Source: Martinezella tropici
Lineage (GTDB): Bacteria; Pseudomonadota; Alphaproteobacteria; Rhizobiales; Rhizobiaceae
NCBI RefSeq assembly: GCF_008370325.1
Contig: NZ_VNIP01000006.1
Span: 496,001 to 560,000, forward strand
Length of the DNA: 64,000 nt
Direction of reading: 5' to 3'
Under the pieces are notes generated by a model. The model was not told the origin of the DNA. It was given only the letters and a program-made list of their open reading frames with translations, and searched no databases. Both the position numbers and the translations under genes were made by a program. Within the stretch, counting starts at the first letter, position 1. Each line of letters begins with the position of its first letter. Below, one piece after another: positions 35,870-44,543 of the stretch.

Positions 35870-36133
35870 ATGCAACTGATCGATCCCAGCCATCCCATCT
35901 ACAAGCCGCTTTGGGTGCGCATTCTCATCGTGGCCGTCTGTTTTGGCTGGGCAGCCGTCGAAACTTTCGGCTCGCAGCCGTTCTGGGCCATGCTGTCGGG
36001 TGCGCTCGGCGCCTATTCGGCCTGGATGCTGCTTCTGAATTTCAAGCCGCAACCGCCTGCGGCAACCAGCGATGCGCCTGCGCAGGACGATGCTGCCGAA
36101 GATGATGAGCCGCCCTCTGAGGACAAGAAATGA
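35870..36133 (+). CDS. Small membrane protein with acidic tail
   Basis: 87 residues: N-terminal cytosolic stretch LIDPSHPIYKPLWVR, two predicted membrane helices (ILIVAVCFGWAAVETFG, FWAMLSGALGAYSAWMLLL), and a C-terminal tail rich in Pro, Asp and Glu (APAQDDAAEDDEPPSEDKK). ATG 35870 has an AAGAGA-like ribosome site. No family recognised. Its stop and that of the next gene touch (TGATCA). Confidence 0.7.
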   Translation: MQLIDPSHPIYKPLWVRILIVAVCFGWAAVETFGSQPFWAMLSGALGAYSAWMLLLNFKPQPPAATSDAPAQDDAAEDDEPPSEDKK

Positions 36134-36595
36134 TCATCGCCTGAGACGGCGTATGGCTTCGTCGATCAGCTGATTGGCGAGCGTCATGCGGGTCGTCGCC
36201 TGTTCACGGAACAGGGCGGCGACGCTGTCGGGATGATTGGCCTTGGCAAAGCCGCGGCGCTTCTCCTGCAGGATCTCGCGCGTGTGTTCGGCGGTAATTG
36301 CGAGCTCCGCCGCGATCTCTTCCCGTGATGTCCGGCTCAGGTGTTCCGGCATGGTTGGCGGCTCCGGCTCTTGCGGCGCTGGTTCGGGTTCGGGCGGGAT
36401 GATCGGGTCGCCAAGATTGTCGCGATAGGCTTCGTCGGGCCGGTGCGTTTCAGGCGTCTCGCCGCCGGGCACCGCCGCGGCAAAACTGACGTTGAGGCCA
36501 CGGATGCGATGCGCCGCCTCTTCCTGTTCCGATGTGTCCTCCTCGGTATCGAGGCGGTCGAGCACGGATTGAAATAATGATTGCCTGAACAACAT
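36134..36595 (-). CDS. J-domain-like protein with HPD motif, function unknown
   Basis: 153 residues. The C-terminal 50 residues (ITAEHTREILQEKRRGFAKA, then NHPDSVAALF) resemble a J domain: helix II is rich in basic residues, the HPD tripeptide that stimulates DnaK ATPase is intact, and a helix with TTRMTLANQLIDEAIRRL follows. The N-terminal part is acidic and the middle Pro/Glu-rich (PPEPEPAPQEPEPPTMPEH), so unstructured. No G/F or zinc domains, so not a DnaJ. Start 36595 is chosen for the GGAGG 6 nt upstream; ATG 36619 is possible. Stop codons with the convergent gene are adjacent. Confidence 0.7.
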   Translation of the reverse strand: MLFRQSLFQSVLDRLDTEEDTSEQEEAAHRIRGLNVSFAAAVPGGETPETHRPDEAYRDNLGDPIIPPEPEPAPQEPEPPTMPEHLSRTSREEIAAELAITAEHTREILQEKRRGFAKANHPDSVAALFREQATTRMTLANQLIDEAIRRLRR

Positions 36596-36670
36596 GCGGG
36601 CCTCCACGCCACGTTTCATAGGGGCGGAAGTTGGCGTGGAGCTTATGGGCGCGGGGCTTAGAACGTAACG

Positions 36671-37696
36671 TTATGTCAGCGAAAGATTCCTGCTCTCTTC
36701 CAGGATCATATCATGCAGCAGCCGGGCGCTTGGCGGCATGGCGCGTTCGCGCGCTGTAATCAGGCTGTACGGTCTGACGTCAATGTCGAAGTCGATCGCA
36801 AGGATGCTGGATTCGCCGGCCTGCGATGTCTGCCCACAGATGAATTGCGCCATGTCCAGCGCGATGGGGGCGATCGCGTCCGTCTTGCAGACCACCGCAA
36901 GCGTCAGCAGCAGGGATGAGGTGTTGATGACATTTTCCGGCAAAGGCACGCCTGCCGCAAGGAAGATGTCCTCCACCTTGCGCCGCAGCAATGTGCCGGG
37001 TGGCTGGAAGACCCAGTCGTAGCCGGCGAGATCCGGCAGGCTGGCCACTTGCTTTTCAAGCAGTGGATGCCCGTTGCGGACCACGAGACAGGCTTTCTCG
37101 ACGCCGATTTCATGGGCGGTGAAGAGGCGCGGATCGAGGTCGTCGGGAATGCGGCTGATGATGAAGTCGTGGCGGGCGGTCAGCAGCTCGCGCGCGAGCA
37201 CATTGCTGTTCTCCACCTCGATGTTGATCTCGATGCCCGGATAGGTACGCGTTACACGCTGGATTGCCGGCACCACGAGGCTGATCGCCGGCGCGGTCAC
37301 GGCGCCCAGAAAGACGGAACCGCCCCTGCCGGTCCGCAGCGCGCCGAGCTCGCGACCGGCCTCGCGCAGCTCGAGCAGGATCTTGCGCGCCCGTTTCGCG
37401 AGCGCAAGGCCGAATGGGGTTAGCACTACACCGCGGGCGACGCGCTCGTAGAGCGGACTTTTAACGATCGACTCCATTTCGGAGAGCATCCGTGAAGCCG
37501 CAGGTTGTGACATGTTCATGGACTCAGCGGCGGCCGAAATCTGTCCGTGGTCCTCGATCGTGACGATCATCCGCAGGTGATTGAGCTTCAAACCGGCCTT
37601 CAGCAACGTGTCGTCGCGAAAATTGTCGGAATGAATCTCAATGCCTTCGCTCAAATAGTCGTTATATATTTTCTCCATGGCGGCCAAATTTCCCAT
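36671..37696 (-). CDS. gbpR: LysR regulator GbpR, control of chvE
   Basis: 341-residue LysR family protein divergent from chvE, the position of GbpR (galactose-binding-protein regulator) in Agrobacterium, which activates chvE with sugars such as arabinose, galactose or fucose. An N-terminal extension (about 30 residues, DDTLLKAGLKLNHLRMI) precedes the HTH IEDHGQISAAAESMNMSQPA. Effector domain follows, ending SARLLHDMILEESRN. ATG 37696 or 37678 may be the start; neither has a good ribosome site. Confidence 0.85.
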   Translation of the reverse strand: MGNLAAMEKIYNDYLSEGIEIHSDNFRDDTLLKAGLKLNHLRMIVTIEDHGQISAAAESMNMSQPAASRMLSEMESIVKSPLYERVARGVVLTPFGLALAKRARKILLELREAGRELGALRTGRGGSVFLGAVTAPAISLVVPAIQRVTRTYPGIEINIEVENSNVLARELLTARHDFIISRIPDDLDPRLFTAHEIGVEKACLVVRNGHPLLEKQVASLPDLAGYDWVFQPPGTLLRRKVEDIFLAAGVPLPENVINTSSLLLTLAVVCKTDAIAPIALDMAQFICGQTSQAGESSILAIDFDIDVRPYSLITARERAMPPSARLLHDMILEESRNLSLT

Positions 37697-37738
37697 TCGT
37701 CGGCAAAAAAGTACTATTTTTTAACATTATATCAAACT

Positions 37739-37787
37739 TGGTATATGTTTTACCAGTTATTCTATTTGACAGTTATACGAAATCGTA
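37739..37787. promoter_or_regulatory. Candidate GbpR-binding palindromes
   Basis: TGGTA-N7-TACCA (37739-37755) and TACGAAATCGTA (37776-37787) lie in the 255-nt gbpR-chvE divergent region. Both are T...A-ended dyads of the LysR type; the second is nearly 165 nt upstream of chvE. Confidence 0.45.
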
Positions 37788-37891
37788 CGAGTTTGCCGAT
37801 CGTGCGCTGGTTGCAGCTCATAAACCGTGAGAGCGTGGAGGAGACCTACTTCGTTTCTCACAATTAGAAGTAAACCATTCCTTCTACGGAA

Positions 37892-37927
37892 CCTGCCGCA
37901 GTTTCGGGCGGGCATTTTTTGTCCGCC
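37892..37927 (+). promoter_or_regulatory. Possible attenuator in the chvE leader
   Basis: Stem CCTGCC (37892-37897) / GGCGGG (37907-37912) directly followed by CATTTTTT resembles an intrinsic terminator, 32 nt before the chvE ATG. The downstream arm could instead pair with CCGCC (37923-37927) through GGCGG (37907-37911), removing the terminator. Two mutually exclusive hairpins suggest attenuation or a small leader RNA; this is inference. Confidence 0.45.
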
Positions 37928-37951
37928 ACATTAACAACAAGGGAGAGAGTA

Positions 37952-39016
37952 ATGAAATCCATTATCTCATTGATGGCCGGCGCTGCGTTCGGCGTCGCTA
38001 CGCTGGTGGTACCTGCCTTCGCGGCGGATAAGGGCACGGTAGGCATCGCCATGCCGACCAAGGCTTCGGCCCGCTGGATCGATGACGGCAACAACATCGT
38101 CAAGCAGCTCCAGGCTGCCGGTTACGGCACCGACCTGCAGTATGGCGACGACGACATTCCGAACCAGCTCTCGCAGATCGAAAACATGGTCACCAAGGGC
38201 GACAAGGTTCTCGTTATCGCTTCGATCGACGGCACCACGCTGTCCGACGTTCTGCAGAAGGCGCACGATGCCGGCATCAAGGTCATCGCTTATGACCGCC
38301 TGATCCGCAACAGCGGCAACGTCGACTATTATGCGACGTTCGACAACTTCAAGGTCGGCGTCCTCCAGGCCGGCTCGATCGTCGACGCCCTCGGCCTCAA
38401 GGATGGCAAGGGTCCGTTCAACATCGAGCTGTTCGGCGGTTCGCCTGACGACAACAACGCCTTCTTCTTCTATGACGGCGCAATGTCGGTCCTGAAACCC
38501 TACATCGACAGCGGCAAGCTGGTCGTGAAGTCCGGCCAGATGGGCATGGACAAGGTCGGTACGCTGCGTTGGGACCCGGCAACGGCCCAGGCCCGCATGG
38601 ATAACCTGCTGTCGGCTTATTACACCGACAGCCACGTCGATGCCGTTCTGTCTCCGTATGACGGCCTGTCGATCGGTATCCTCTCCTCGCTCAAGGGCGT
38701 TGGTTACGGTTCCGGCGGCGTGAAGCTCCCGATCGTTACCGGCCAGGACTCCGAAATTCCGTCGGTCAAGTCGATCATCGCCGGCGAGCAGCACTCCACG
38801 ATCTTCAAGGACACCCGTGACCTCGCCAAGGTTACCGTCGGAATGGTCAACGCTCTGATGGAAGGCAAGACGCCTGAAGTCAACGACACCAAGACCTACG
38901 ACAACGGTGTCAAGGTTGTTCCGTCCTACCTGCTGACCCCGGTCGCAGTCGACAAGACCAACTACGAAAAGATCCTCGTCGAAGGCGGTTACTACAAGGC
39001 TGATCAGCTGAAGTAA
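37952..39016 (+). CDS. chvE: ChvE sugar-binding periplasmic protein
   Basis: 354-residue substrate-binding protein of the GguAB importer, and in Agrobacterium also the sugar sensor for VirA; binds L-arabinose, D-galactose, D-glucose, D-fucose, D-xylose. Signal peptide [20 protein letters not shown] with cleavage after AFA. Blocks [60 protein letters not shown] and [20 protein letters not shown] follow ChvE. Ribosome site GGGAGAG. The length equals A. tumefaciens ChvE. Confidence 0.93.
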   Translation: MKSIISLMAGAAFGVATLVVPAFAADKGTVGIAMPTKASARWIDDGNNIVKQLQAAGYGTDLQYGDDDIPNQLSQIENMVTKGDKVLVIASIDGTTLSDVLQKAHDAGIKVIAYDRLIRNSGNVDYYATFDNFKVGVLQAGSIVDALGLKDGKGPFNIELFGGSPDDNNAFFFYDGAMSVLKPYIDSGKLVVKSGQMGMDKVGTLRWDPATAQARMDNLLSAYYTDSHVDAVLSPYDGLSIGILSSLKGVGYGSGGVKLPIVTGQDSEIPSVKSIIAGEQHSTIFKDTRDLAKVTVGMVNALMEGKTPEVNDTKTYDNGVKVVPSYLLTPVAVDKTNYEKILVEGGYYKADQLK

Positions 39017-39033
39017 TTTTCCGACATAGCGGT

Positions 39034-39059
39034 CAGGGCTCGCCGAAATGCGGGCCCTG
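39034..39059 (+). terminator. Hairpin between chvE and gguA
   Basis: CAGGGCTCGC (39034-39043) / GCGGGCCCTG (39050-39059), 6-nt loop, one G-T pair. It lies 18 nt after the chvE stop and probably limits read-through, so ChvE is made in excess of GguAB. Confidence 0.65.
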
Positions 39060-39121
39060 GCTTTGATATTTAAGACGATCGCGCGGTCTGCTATGTTCGA
39101 TCGCGGCGTTGGATACGGACA

Positions 39122-40660
39122 ATGGACAATACCATCCTCGAAATGCGGAGCATTACCAAGTCGTTCCCCGGTGTGAACGCCCTGGAAAATGTCAATCTGA
39201 AGGTCCGTCAGGGCGAGATACATGCTTTGGTCGGCGAAAATGGAGCCGGCAAATCCACTCTCATGAAGGTGCTCTCGGGCGTTTACCCGGCCGGCACTTA
39301 TGACGGCGACATCTATTATGATGGCGCGGTTCGCCAGTTCAGGACCATCAAGGACTCCGAAGAAATCGGCATCATCATCATCCATCAGGAGCTGGCGCTC
39401 GTTCCGCTTCTGTCGATCGCCGAAAATATCTTCCTGGGCAACGAAGTCGTCGCCAATGGCGTGATCAATTGGCAGGAAACCTTCACCCGCACCAAGCAGC
39501 TCCTTGCCAAGGTCGGCCTCAGGGAATCTCCGAATACGCTCGTGACCGACATCGGCGTCGGCAAGCAGCAGCTCGTCGAGATCGCCAAGGCCTTGTCGAA
39601 GAGCGTCAAGCTTCTCATTCTCGACGAGCCGACGGCATCGCTCAACGAAAGCGATTCCGATGCTCTCCTCAATCTCCTCATGGAGTTCCGCAACCAGGGC
39701 ATCACCTCGATCATCATCACGCACAAGCTCAACGAAGTGCGCAAGGTGGCCGATCAGATCACGGTTTTGCGCGATGGCATGACGGTAAAGGCACTGAACT
39801 GTCACGAGGAAGAGATCAGCGAAGACATCATCATTCGCAACATGGTCGGACGCGAGCTCGCCGACCGCTATCCGCCTCGCTCGGTGCCGATCGGCGAGAC
39901 CATCTTCGAAGTCAAGAACTGGAATGCGTTCCATCAACAGCACCGAGACCGCCAGGTTCTGCACGATATCAACATCAATGTGCGCAAAGGCGAAGTGGTC
40001 GGCATTGCCGGCCTGATGGGTGCGGGACGTACCGAATTTGCCATGAGTGTCTTCGGCAAGTCCTACGGCCACAAGATCAGCGGCGAAGTTTTGGTCGACG
40101 GCAAGCACGTCGATACCAGCACCGTTCGCAGGGCGATCGACGCCGGTCTCGCCTATGTGACGGAAGACCGCAAGCAGCTCGGCCTCGTTCTGACGAACAA
40201 TATCCTGCACAATACGACGCTTGCCAATCTGATGGGCGTCTCCAAGGGAACGGTCATCGACGACGTACGCGAGCTGCAGGTGGCGACGAACTATCGCTCC
40301 AAGCTGCGCATCCGTTCGTCCGGTGTTTTCCAGGAAGCAGGCAACCTGTCCGGCGGCAACCAGCAGAAGGTGGTGCTGTCGAAGTGGCTGTTCTCGGATC
40401 CGGATGTCCTGATCCTCGACGAGCCGACGCGCGGCATCGATGTCGGCGCCAAATACGAAATTTATTCCATCATCAACCAGCTTGCCGCCGACGGAAAGGG
40501 CGTTCTGATGATCTCATCGGAAATGCCTGAGCTTCTCGGTACCTGCGACCGCATCTACGTCATGAATGAGGGTCGAATCGTTGCCGAGCTGCCGAAGGCA
40601 GAGGCAAGCCAGGAGAGTATCATGCGCGCTATCATGCGCTCAGGGGAGAAGCATCAATGA
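39122..40660 (+). CDS. gguA: Sugar ABC transporter ATP-binding protein GguA
   Basis: 512-residue, two-domain ABC ATPase. Domain 1: Walker [10 protein letters not shown] near residue 40, [20 protein letters not shown]. Domain 2: [20 protein letters not shown] in place of a full Walker A, as usual for the sugar family, then [20 protein letters not shown] and [20 protein letters not shown]. Acts with GguB. Its end overlaps gguB by 4 nt (ATGA at 40657). Confidence 0.93.
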   Translation: MDNTILEMRSITKSFPGVNALENVNLKVRQGEIHALVGENGAGKSTLMKVLSGVYPAGTYDGDIYYDGAVRQFRTIKDSEEIGIIIIHQELALVPLLSIAENIFLGNEVVANGVINWQETFTRTKQLLAKVGLRESPNTLVTDIGVGKQQLVEIAKALSKSVKLLILDEPTASLNESDSDALLNLLMEFRNQGITSIIITHKLNEVRKVADQITVLRDGMTVKALNCHEEEISEDIIIRNMVGRELADRYPPRSVPIGETIFEVKNWNAFHQQHRDRQVLHDININVRKGEVVGIAGLMGAGRTEFAMSVFGKSYGHKISGEVLVDGKHVDTSTVRRAIDAGLAYVTEDRKQLGLVLTNNILHNTTLANLMGVSKGTVIDDVRELQVATNYRSKLRIRSSGVFQEAGNLSGGNQQKVVLSKWLFSDPDVLILDEPTRGIDVGAKYEIYSIINQLAADGKGVLMISSEMPELLGTCDRIYVMNEGRIVAELPKAEASQESIMRAIMRSGEKHQ

Positions 40661-41865
40661 GTTCGGCCAACCCAGCCACGGAAAGCAGCCACGTCGTTTC
40701 GATCGGCGACCACATCCGCAACAACATCCGCGAATACGGCATGCTGATTGCGCTCGTCGTCATCATGCTGTTGTTCCAGTACCTCACCAACGGCGTTCTG
40801 TTCAGGCCGCAGAACCTGACCAACATCGTGCTGCAGAACTCGTTCATCGTCATCATGGCGCTTGGCATGCTGCTGGTCATCGTGGCCGGCCATATCGACC
40901 TGTCGGTCGGTTCCGTGGTCGGTTTCGTCGGCGCAGTTGCAGGCGTGCTGGTCGTGCAGATGCATATGAACCTGGCGCTTGCGACGGTCATTTGTCTTCT
41001 GATGGGGGCCGCGGTCGGTGCCTGGCATGGATATTTCATCGCCTACCACCGCATTCCGTCGTTCATCGTCACGCTTTCCGGCATGCTCGTCTTCCGCGGC
41101 TTGACCTATACGATCATCAACACGACCGGCAACGGCAGCAGCATCGGTCCGTTCCCGCCGGCGTTCCAGATCGTCGCCACTGGCTTCATTCCCGATTTCG
41201 TCGACATGGGCGGCATCCATTCGACATCGATCTTCCTGACCATTGCCATCCCGATTGTGATGTTCCTCCTCGCGTGGCGCGGTCGCAGCGTGAACGAGAA
41301 GCATGGCATCGATGTCGAGCCTTTCAGTTTCTTTATCGGCCAGAACCTGGTAATCGCCGCCGCGACCATCTTCATCGGCTACCAGATCTCCTCGTACAGA
41401 GGATTGCCGAACGTTCTGGTTCTCATGCTGCTGTTGATCGCCCTCTACGGTTTCGCCACCCAGCGCACCACGATCGGCCGCCGCATCTATGCCATGGGCG
41501 GCAATGAGAAGGCGACGAAGCTTTCGGGTATCGATACCCGCCGGCTGACCTTCTACACCTTCATCAACATGGGCATTCTTGCCAGCATCGCCGGCATCAT
41601 CATCGCCACGCGCCTGAATTCGGCAACGGCCAAGGGCGGCGACGGTCTCGAGCTTGACGTGATCGCGGCCTGCTTCATCGGCGGCGCTTCGGCCTCCGGC
41701 GGCGTCGGCAAAGTGACGGGCGCGGTTATCGGCGCCTTGATCATGGGCGTGCTGAACCAGGGCATGTCGATCCTCGGGTATCAGACGGACTCGCAGAAGA
41801 TGATCAAGGGTGCGGTCCTGCTCGCTGCCGTGTTCATCGACGTCTACAACAAGAACAAGGGCTGA
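40657..41865 (+). CDS. gguB: Sugar ABC transporter permease GguB
   Basis: 402-residue membrane permease with about ten helices: [20 protein letters not shown] (helix), [20 protein letters not shown] block, [20 protein letters not shown] cytoplasmic EAA-like loop, and the end [20 protein letters not shown]. The start overlaps the gguA stop, so translation is coupled. Confidence 0.93.
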   Translation: MSSANPATESSHVVSIGDHIRNNIREYGMLIALVVIMLLFQYLTNGVLFRPQNLTNIVLQNSFIVIMALGMLLVIVAGHIDLSVGSVVGFVGAVAGVLVVQMHMNLALATVICLLMGAAVGAWHGYFIAYHRIPSFIVTLSGMLVFRGLTYTIINTTGNGSSIGPFPPAFQIVATGFIPDFVDMGGIHSTSIFLTIAIPIVMFLLAWRGRSVNEKHGIDVEPFSFFIGQNLVIAAATIFIGYQISSYRGLPNVLVLMLLLIALYGFATQRTTIGRRIYAMGGNEKATKLSGIDTRRLTFYTFINMGILASIAGIIIATRLNSATAKGGDGLELDVIAACFIGGASASGGVGKVTGAVIGALIMGVLNQGMSILGYQTDSQKMIKGAVLLAAVFIDVYNKNKG

Positions 41866-41913
41866 TCGCTTAAGCGGCCAGCCGAGACTTTAAAAACCAA
41901 ATCCATGACAGAG

Positions 41914-41936
41914 TCCGGCTCTCGCTGAGAGCCGGA
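41914..41936 (+). terminator. Hairpin between gguB and gguC
   Basis: TCCGGCTCTC (41914-41923), GCT loop, GAGAGCCGGA (41927-41936), 49 nt after the gguB stop. No T-run, so perhaps a processing or stabilising stem in the operon. Confidence 0.55.
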
Positions 41937-41974
41937 ACGGTAAACTGCATCCGATCTCTGTCTGTTAGGAAAGG

Positions 41975-42982
41975 ATGAAAGACATGCTCATCTCGCAGAT
42001 CAAGGGCTCGAACGGCGATATCGTCGTTGCCGTGCGCAACGGGCCTGGCGAAGTTGCCAAGGCTGTCGTCAATGCCGGCAGCGTCTATAAGCTTGCGATG
42101 GAAGCGGCCGACAGCGGCAAATCGCTGGCATCGGTCATCGAGGCACATGGGCTCGGCGAAACGGTCGACCTTGAAAAGGTCTATGCCGAAGGTCGTTTCC
42201 TTCCGCCGATCACCCATCCGGATGCCGCCCACCTGCATCTGACCGGTACGGGCCTGACGCATCTCGGCTCGGCCGCCACGCGCGATTCCATGCACAAGAA
42301 GACAACGGAAGCGGCTGAAGAGACGCTGACCGACTCCATGAAGATGTTCAAGATGGGTATCGAGGGCGGTAAGCCGAAAGCCGGCGAGAAGGGCGTTCAA
42401 CCGGAATGGTTCTACAAGGGCAACGGCTACGGCGCCGCGGCCCCCGGTGCAGCACTCGTGTCGCCTTCCTTCGCGCTCGACGGCGGCGAGGAGCCGGAGA
42501 TGGCCGGCATCTACGTCATCGCCAAGGACGGCACGCCGTTCCGCATCGGCTTCGCGCTCTCGAACGAATTTTCCGATCACGTCACCGAGCGGATCAACTA
42601 TCTCTATCTTGCCCATTCCAAGCTGCGCCCGGCAAGCTTTGGCCCGGAAATCCGTATCGGTGCGGCGCCCGAGGATATCCGTGGCACGTCCCGCATCAAG
42701 CGCGGCGACAAGGTGATCTTCGAAAAGCCGTTCCTTTCCGGGGAGGCGAACATGTCGCACACTTTCGCCAACCTTGAATATCATCACTTCAAGTACGGCC
42801 TCTTCCGTGTTGCGGGCGATGTGCACGTGCACATGTTCGGCACGGCGACACTTTCGTTCGCGGAAGGCATTAAGCCGGAAGCAGGTGACGTCTTTGAGAT
42901 CGAAGTTGCCGAATTCGGCCTGCCGCTGCGCAATCCGCTGGCGGTTGACGCAGAGGAAAATGTGGCTGTTCGTCAGCTGTAA
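41975..42982 (+). CDS. gguC: GguC, fumarylacetoacetate-hydrolase-fold protein, likely 2-keto-3-deoxypentonate dehydratase
   Basis: 335-residue FAH-superfamily protein: EWFYKGNGYGAAAPGAALVS, DGGEEPEMAGIYVIAKDGTP and NEFSDHVTERINYLYLAHSK fit the metal-binding FAH C-terminal fold. GguC of Agrobacterium is a known neighbour of chvE-gguAB but was dispensable for sugar uptake. Because the two following genes encode a 2-oxoglutarate-semialdehyde-type dehydrogenase and a pentonate dehydratase, this enzyme is likely the missing step between them (2-keto-3-deoxy-L-arabonate to the semialdehyde). That is inference. Start 41975 (AGGAAAGG) or 41984. Confidence 0.8.
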   Translation: MKDMLISQIKGSNGDIVVAVRNGPGEVAKAVVNAGSVYKLAMEAADSGKSLASVIEAHGLGETVDLEKVYAEGRFLPPITHPDAAHLHLTGTGLTHLGSAATRDSMHKKTTEAAEETLTDSMKMFKMGIEGGKPKAGEKGVQPEWFYKGNGYGAAAPGAALVSPSFALDGGEEPEMAGIYVIAKDGTPFRIGFALSNEFSDHVTERINYLYLAHSKLRPASFGPEIRIGAAPEDIRGTSRIKRGDKVIFEKPFLSGEANMSHTFANLEYHHFKYGLFRVAGDVHVHMFGTATLSFAEGIKPEAGDVFEIEVAEFGLPLRNPLAVDAEENVAVRQL

Positions 42983-42990
42983 TTCGTCGA

Positions 42991-43015
42991 GCCCGGCCGC
43001 AAGGGTCGGCCGGGC
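42991..43015 (+). terminator. Hairpin after gguC
   Basis: GCCCGGCCG (42991-42999) / CGGCCGGGC (43007-43015), then ATTTTC; 9 nt after the gguC stop. It may partly terminate transcription before the aldehyde dehydrogenase gene. Confidence 0.65.
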
Positions 43016-43047
43016 ATTTTCAATACGATCCAGGAAGGCATGACGCC

Positions 43048-44481
43048 ATGACCATTCATCAGAACTTGATCGCCGGCGAGTGGACCGGGACGAACGGCAC
43101 CGAGAACATCAACCCGTCGGATACGAACGAGGTCGTCGGCCTCTATGCGAGCGCCAGCACGCAGGATGTCACTGACGCGATCGCGGCGGCCAAGGCGGCC
43201 TTTCCGGCATGGTCGCGCTCCGGCATTCTGGAGCGTCATACGATCCTGAAGAAGGCCGGCGAAGAGATCCTGGCTCGTAAGGACGAGCTCGGCGCGCTGC
43301 TTGCGCGCGAGGAAGGCAAGACGTTGCCGGAAGCCATTGGCGAGACGATCCGTGCCGCTCAGATCTTTGAATTCTTCGCCGGCGAGGCGCTGCGCCTTTC
43401 AGGCGAGGTGGTGCCTTCCGTGCGCCCGAACATCGGCGTCGAGATCACCCGAGAGCCGCTTGGTGTCATCGGCGTCATCACGCCCTGGAACTTCCCGATC
43501 GCCATTCCCGCCTGGAAGATCGCGCCGGCGCTTTGCTACGGCAACACCGTCGTCTTCAAGCCGGCCGATCTCGTGCCCGGCTGTTCTTGGGCGATCGTCG
43601 ATATCCTGAACCGCGCCGGCCTGCCCAAGGGCGTGTTGAACCTCGTGATGGGCAAGGGCTCGGTCGTCGGCCAGGCGATGCTCGACAGCCCGGTTCTTTC
43701 GGGTGTCACCTTCACCGGCTCGGTCGGCACCGGCAAGCGCGTGGCGCTTTCCTCGGTCGAGCATGGCCGCAAGTACCAGCTGGAAATGGGCGGCAAGAAC
43801 CCGATGGTCGTGCTTGACGATGCCGATCTGACGGTTGCGGTCGAAGCGGCCGCCAATTCCGCCTTCTTCTCGACCGGCCAGCGCTGCACGGCCTCGTCGC
43901 GTCTCATCGTCACCGAGGGCATCCATGACCGGTTCGTGGCGGCGCTGACGGAGAAGCTGAAGACGCTGAACATCGACAATGCCATGAAATCAGGCACGCA
44001 TATCGGCCCGGTCGTCGATGCCAAGCAGCTGAAGACGGATACCGACTATATCGAGATCGGCAAGCAGGAGGGGGCCAAGCTTGCCTTCGGCGGCGAGCTC
44101 GTCAATCGCGACACACCCGGCTTCTACCTGCAGCCGACGCTGTTTACCGAGGCGACGAACCAGATGCGCATCAGCCGCGAGGAGATCTTCGGACCGGTTG
44201 CTTCCGTTATCCGCGTCAAGGATTACGAGGAAGCGCTGGCAACGGCCAACGATACGCCGTTCGGCCTGTCCTCGGGCATTGCCACGACGAGCCTGAAGCA
44301 TGCGACGCATTTCAAGCGCAATGCGGAAGCCGGCATGGTGATGGTCAACCTGCCGACCGCGGGCGTCGACTTCCACGTGCCGTTCGGCGGCCGCAAGGGC
44401 TCGTCCTTCGGTTCGCGCGAGCAGGGCAAATATGCCGCCGAATTCTTCACCACCGTCAAGACGGCTTACACGCTCGCCTGA
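43048..44481 (+). CDS. Aldehyde dehydrogenase, likely 2-oxoglutarate semialdehyde (2,5-dioxovalerate) dehydrogenase
   Basis: 477-residue NAD(P)-dependent aldehyde dehydrogenase: GVITPWNFPIAIPAWKIAPA, FTGSVGTGKRVALSSVEHGR, YQLEMGGKNPMVVLDDAD with the catalytic Glu, and STGQRCTASSRLIVTEGIHD with the nucleophile Cys. Located between gguC and an arabonate-type dehydratase, it probably performs the final step of the non-phosphorylative pentose pathway, oxidising 2-oxoglutarate semialdehyde to 2-oxoglutarate. The substrate is inferred from context; other aldehydes are possible. Confidence 0.88.
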   Translation: MTIHQNLIAGEWTGTNGTENINPSDTNEVVGLYASASTQDVTDAIAAAKAAFPAWSRSGILERHTILKKAGEEILARKDELGALLAREEGKTLPEAIGETIRAAQIFEFFAGEALRLSGEVVPSVRPNIGVEITREPLGVIGVITPWNFPIAIPAWKIAPALCYGNTVVFKPADLVPGCSWAIVDILNRAGLPKGVLNLVMGKGSVVGQAMLDSPVLSGVTFTGSVGTGKRVALSSVEHGRKYQLEMGGKNPMVVLDDADLTVAVEAAANSAFFSTGQRCTASSRLIVTEGIHDRFVAALTEKLKTLNIDNAMKSGTHIGPVVDAKQLKTDTDYIEIGKQEGAKLAFGGELVNRDTPGFYLQPTLFTEATNQMRISREEIFGPVASVIRVKDYEEALATANDTPFGLSSGIATTSLKHATHFKRNAEAGMVMVNLPTAGVDFHVPFGGRKGSSFGSREQGKYAAEFFTTVKTAYTLA

Positions 44482-44543
44482 TCATTGATTTCAAAGCCCA
44501 GGCGCGAACGAGGCGGCCTGGGCGATGCAAAGGGTACTGAGAC

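Noticed and set aside
37967-40210. Minus-strand open frame of 747 codons across chvE and gguA
   Set aside because: It is antisense to two clear transporter genes; its composition (Asp, Val, Arg-rich, no domain) is a GC-rich shadow.
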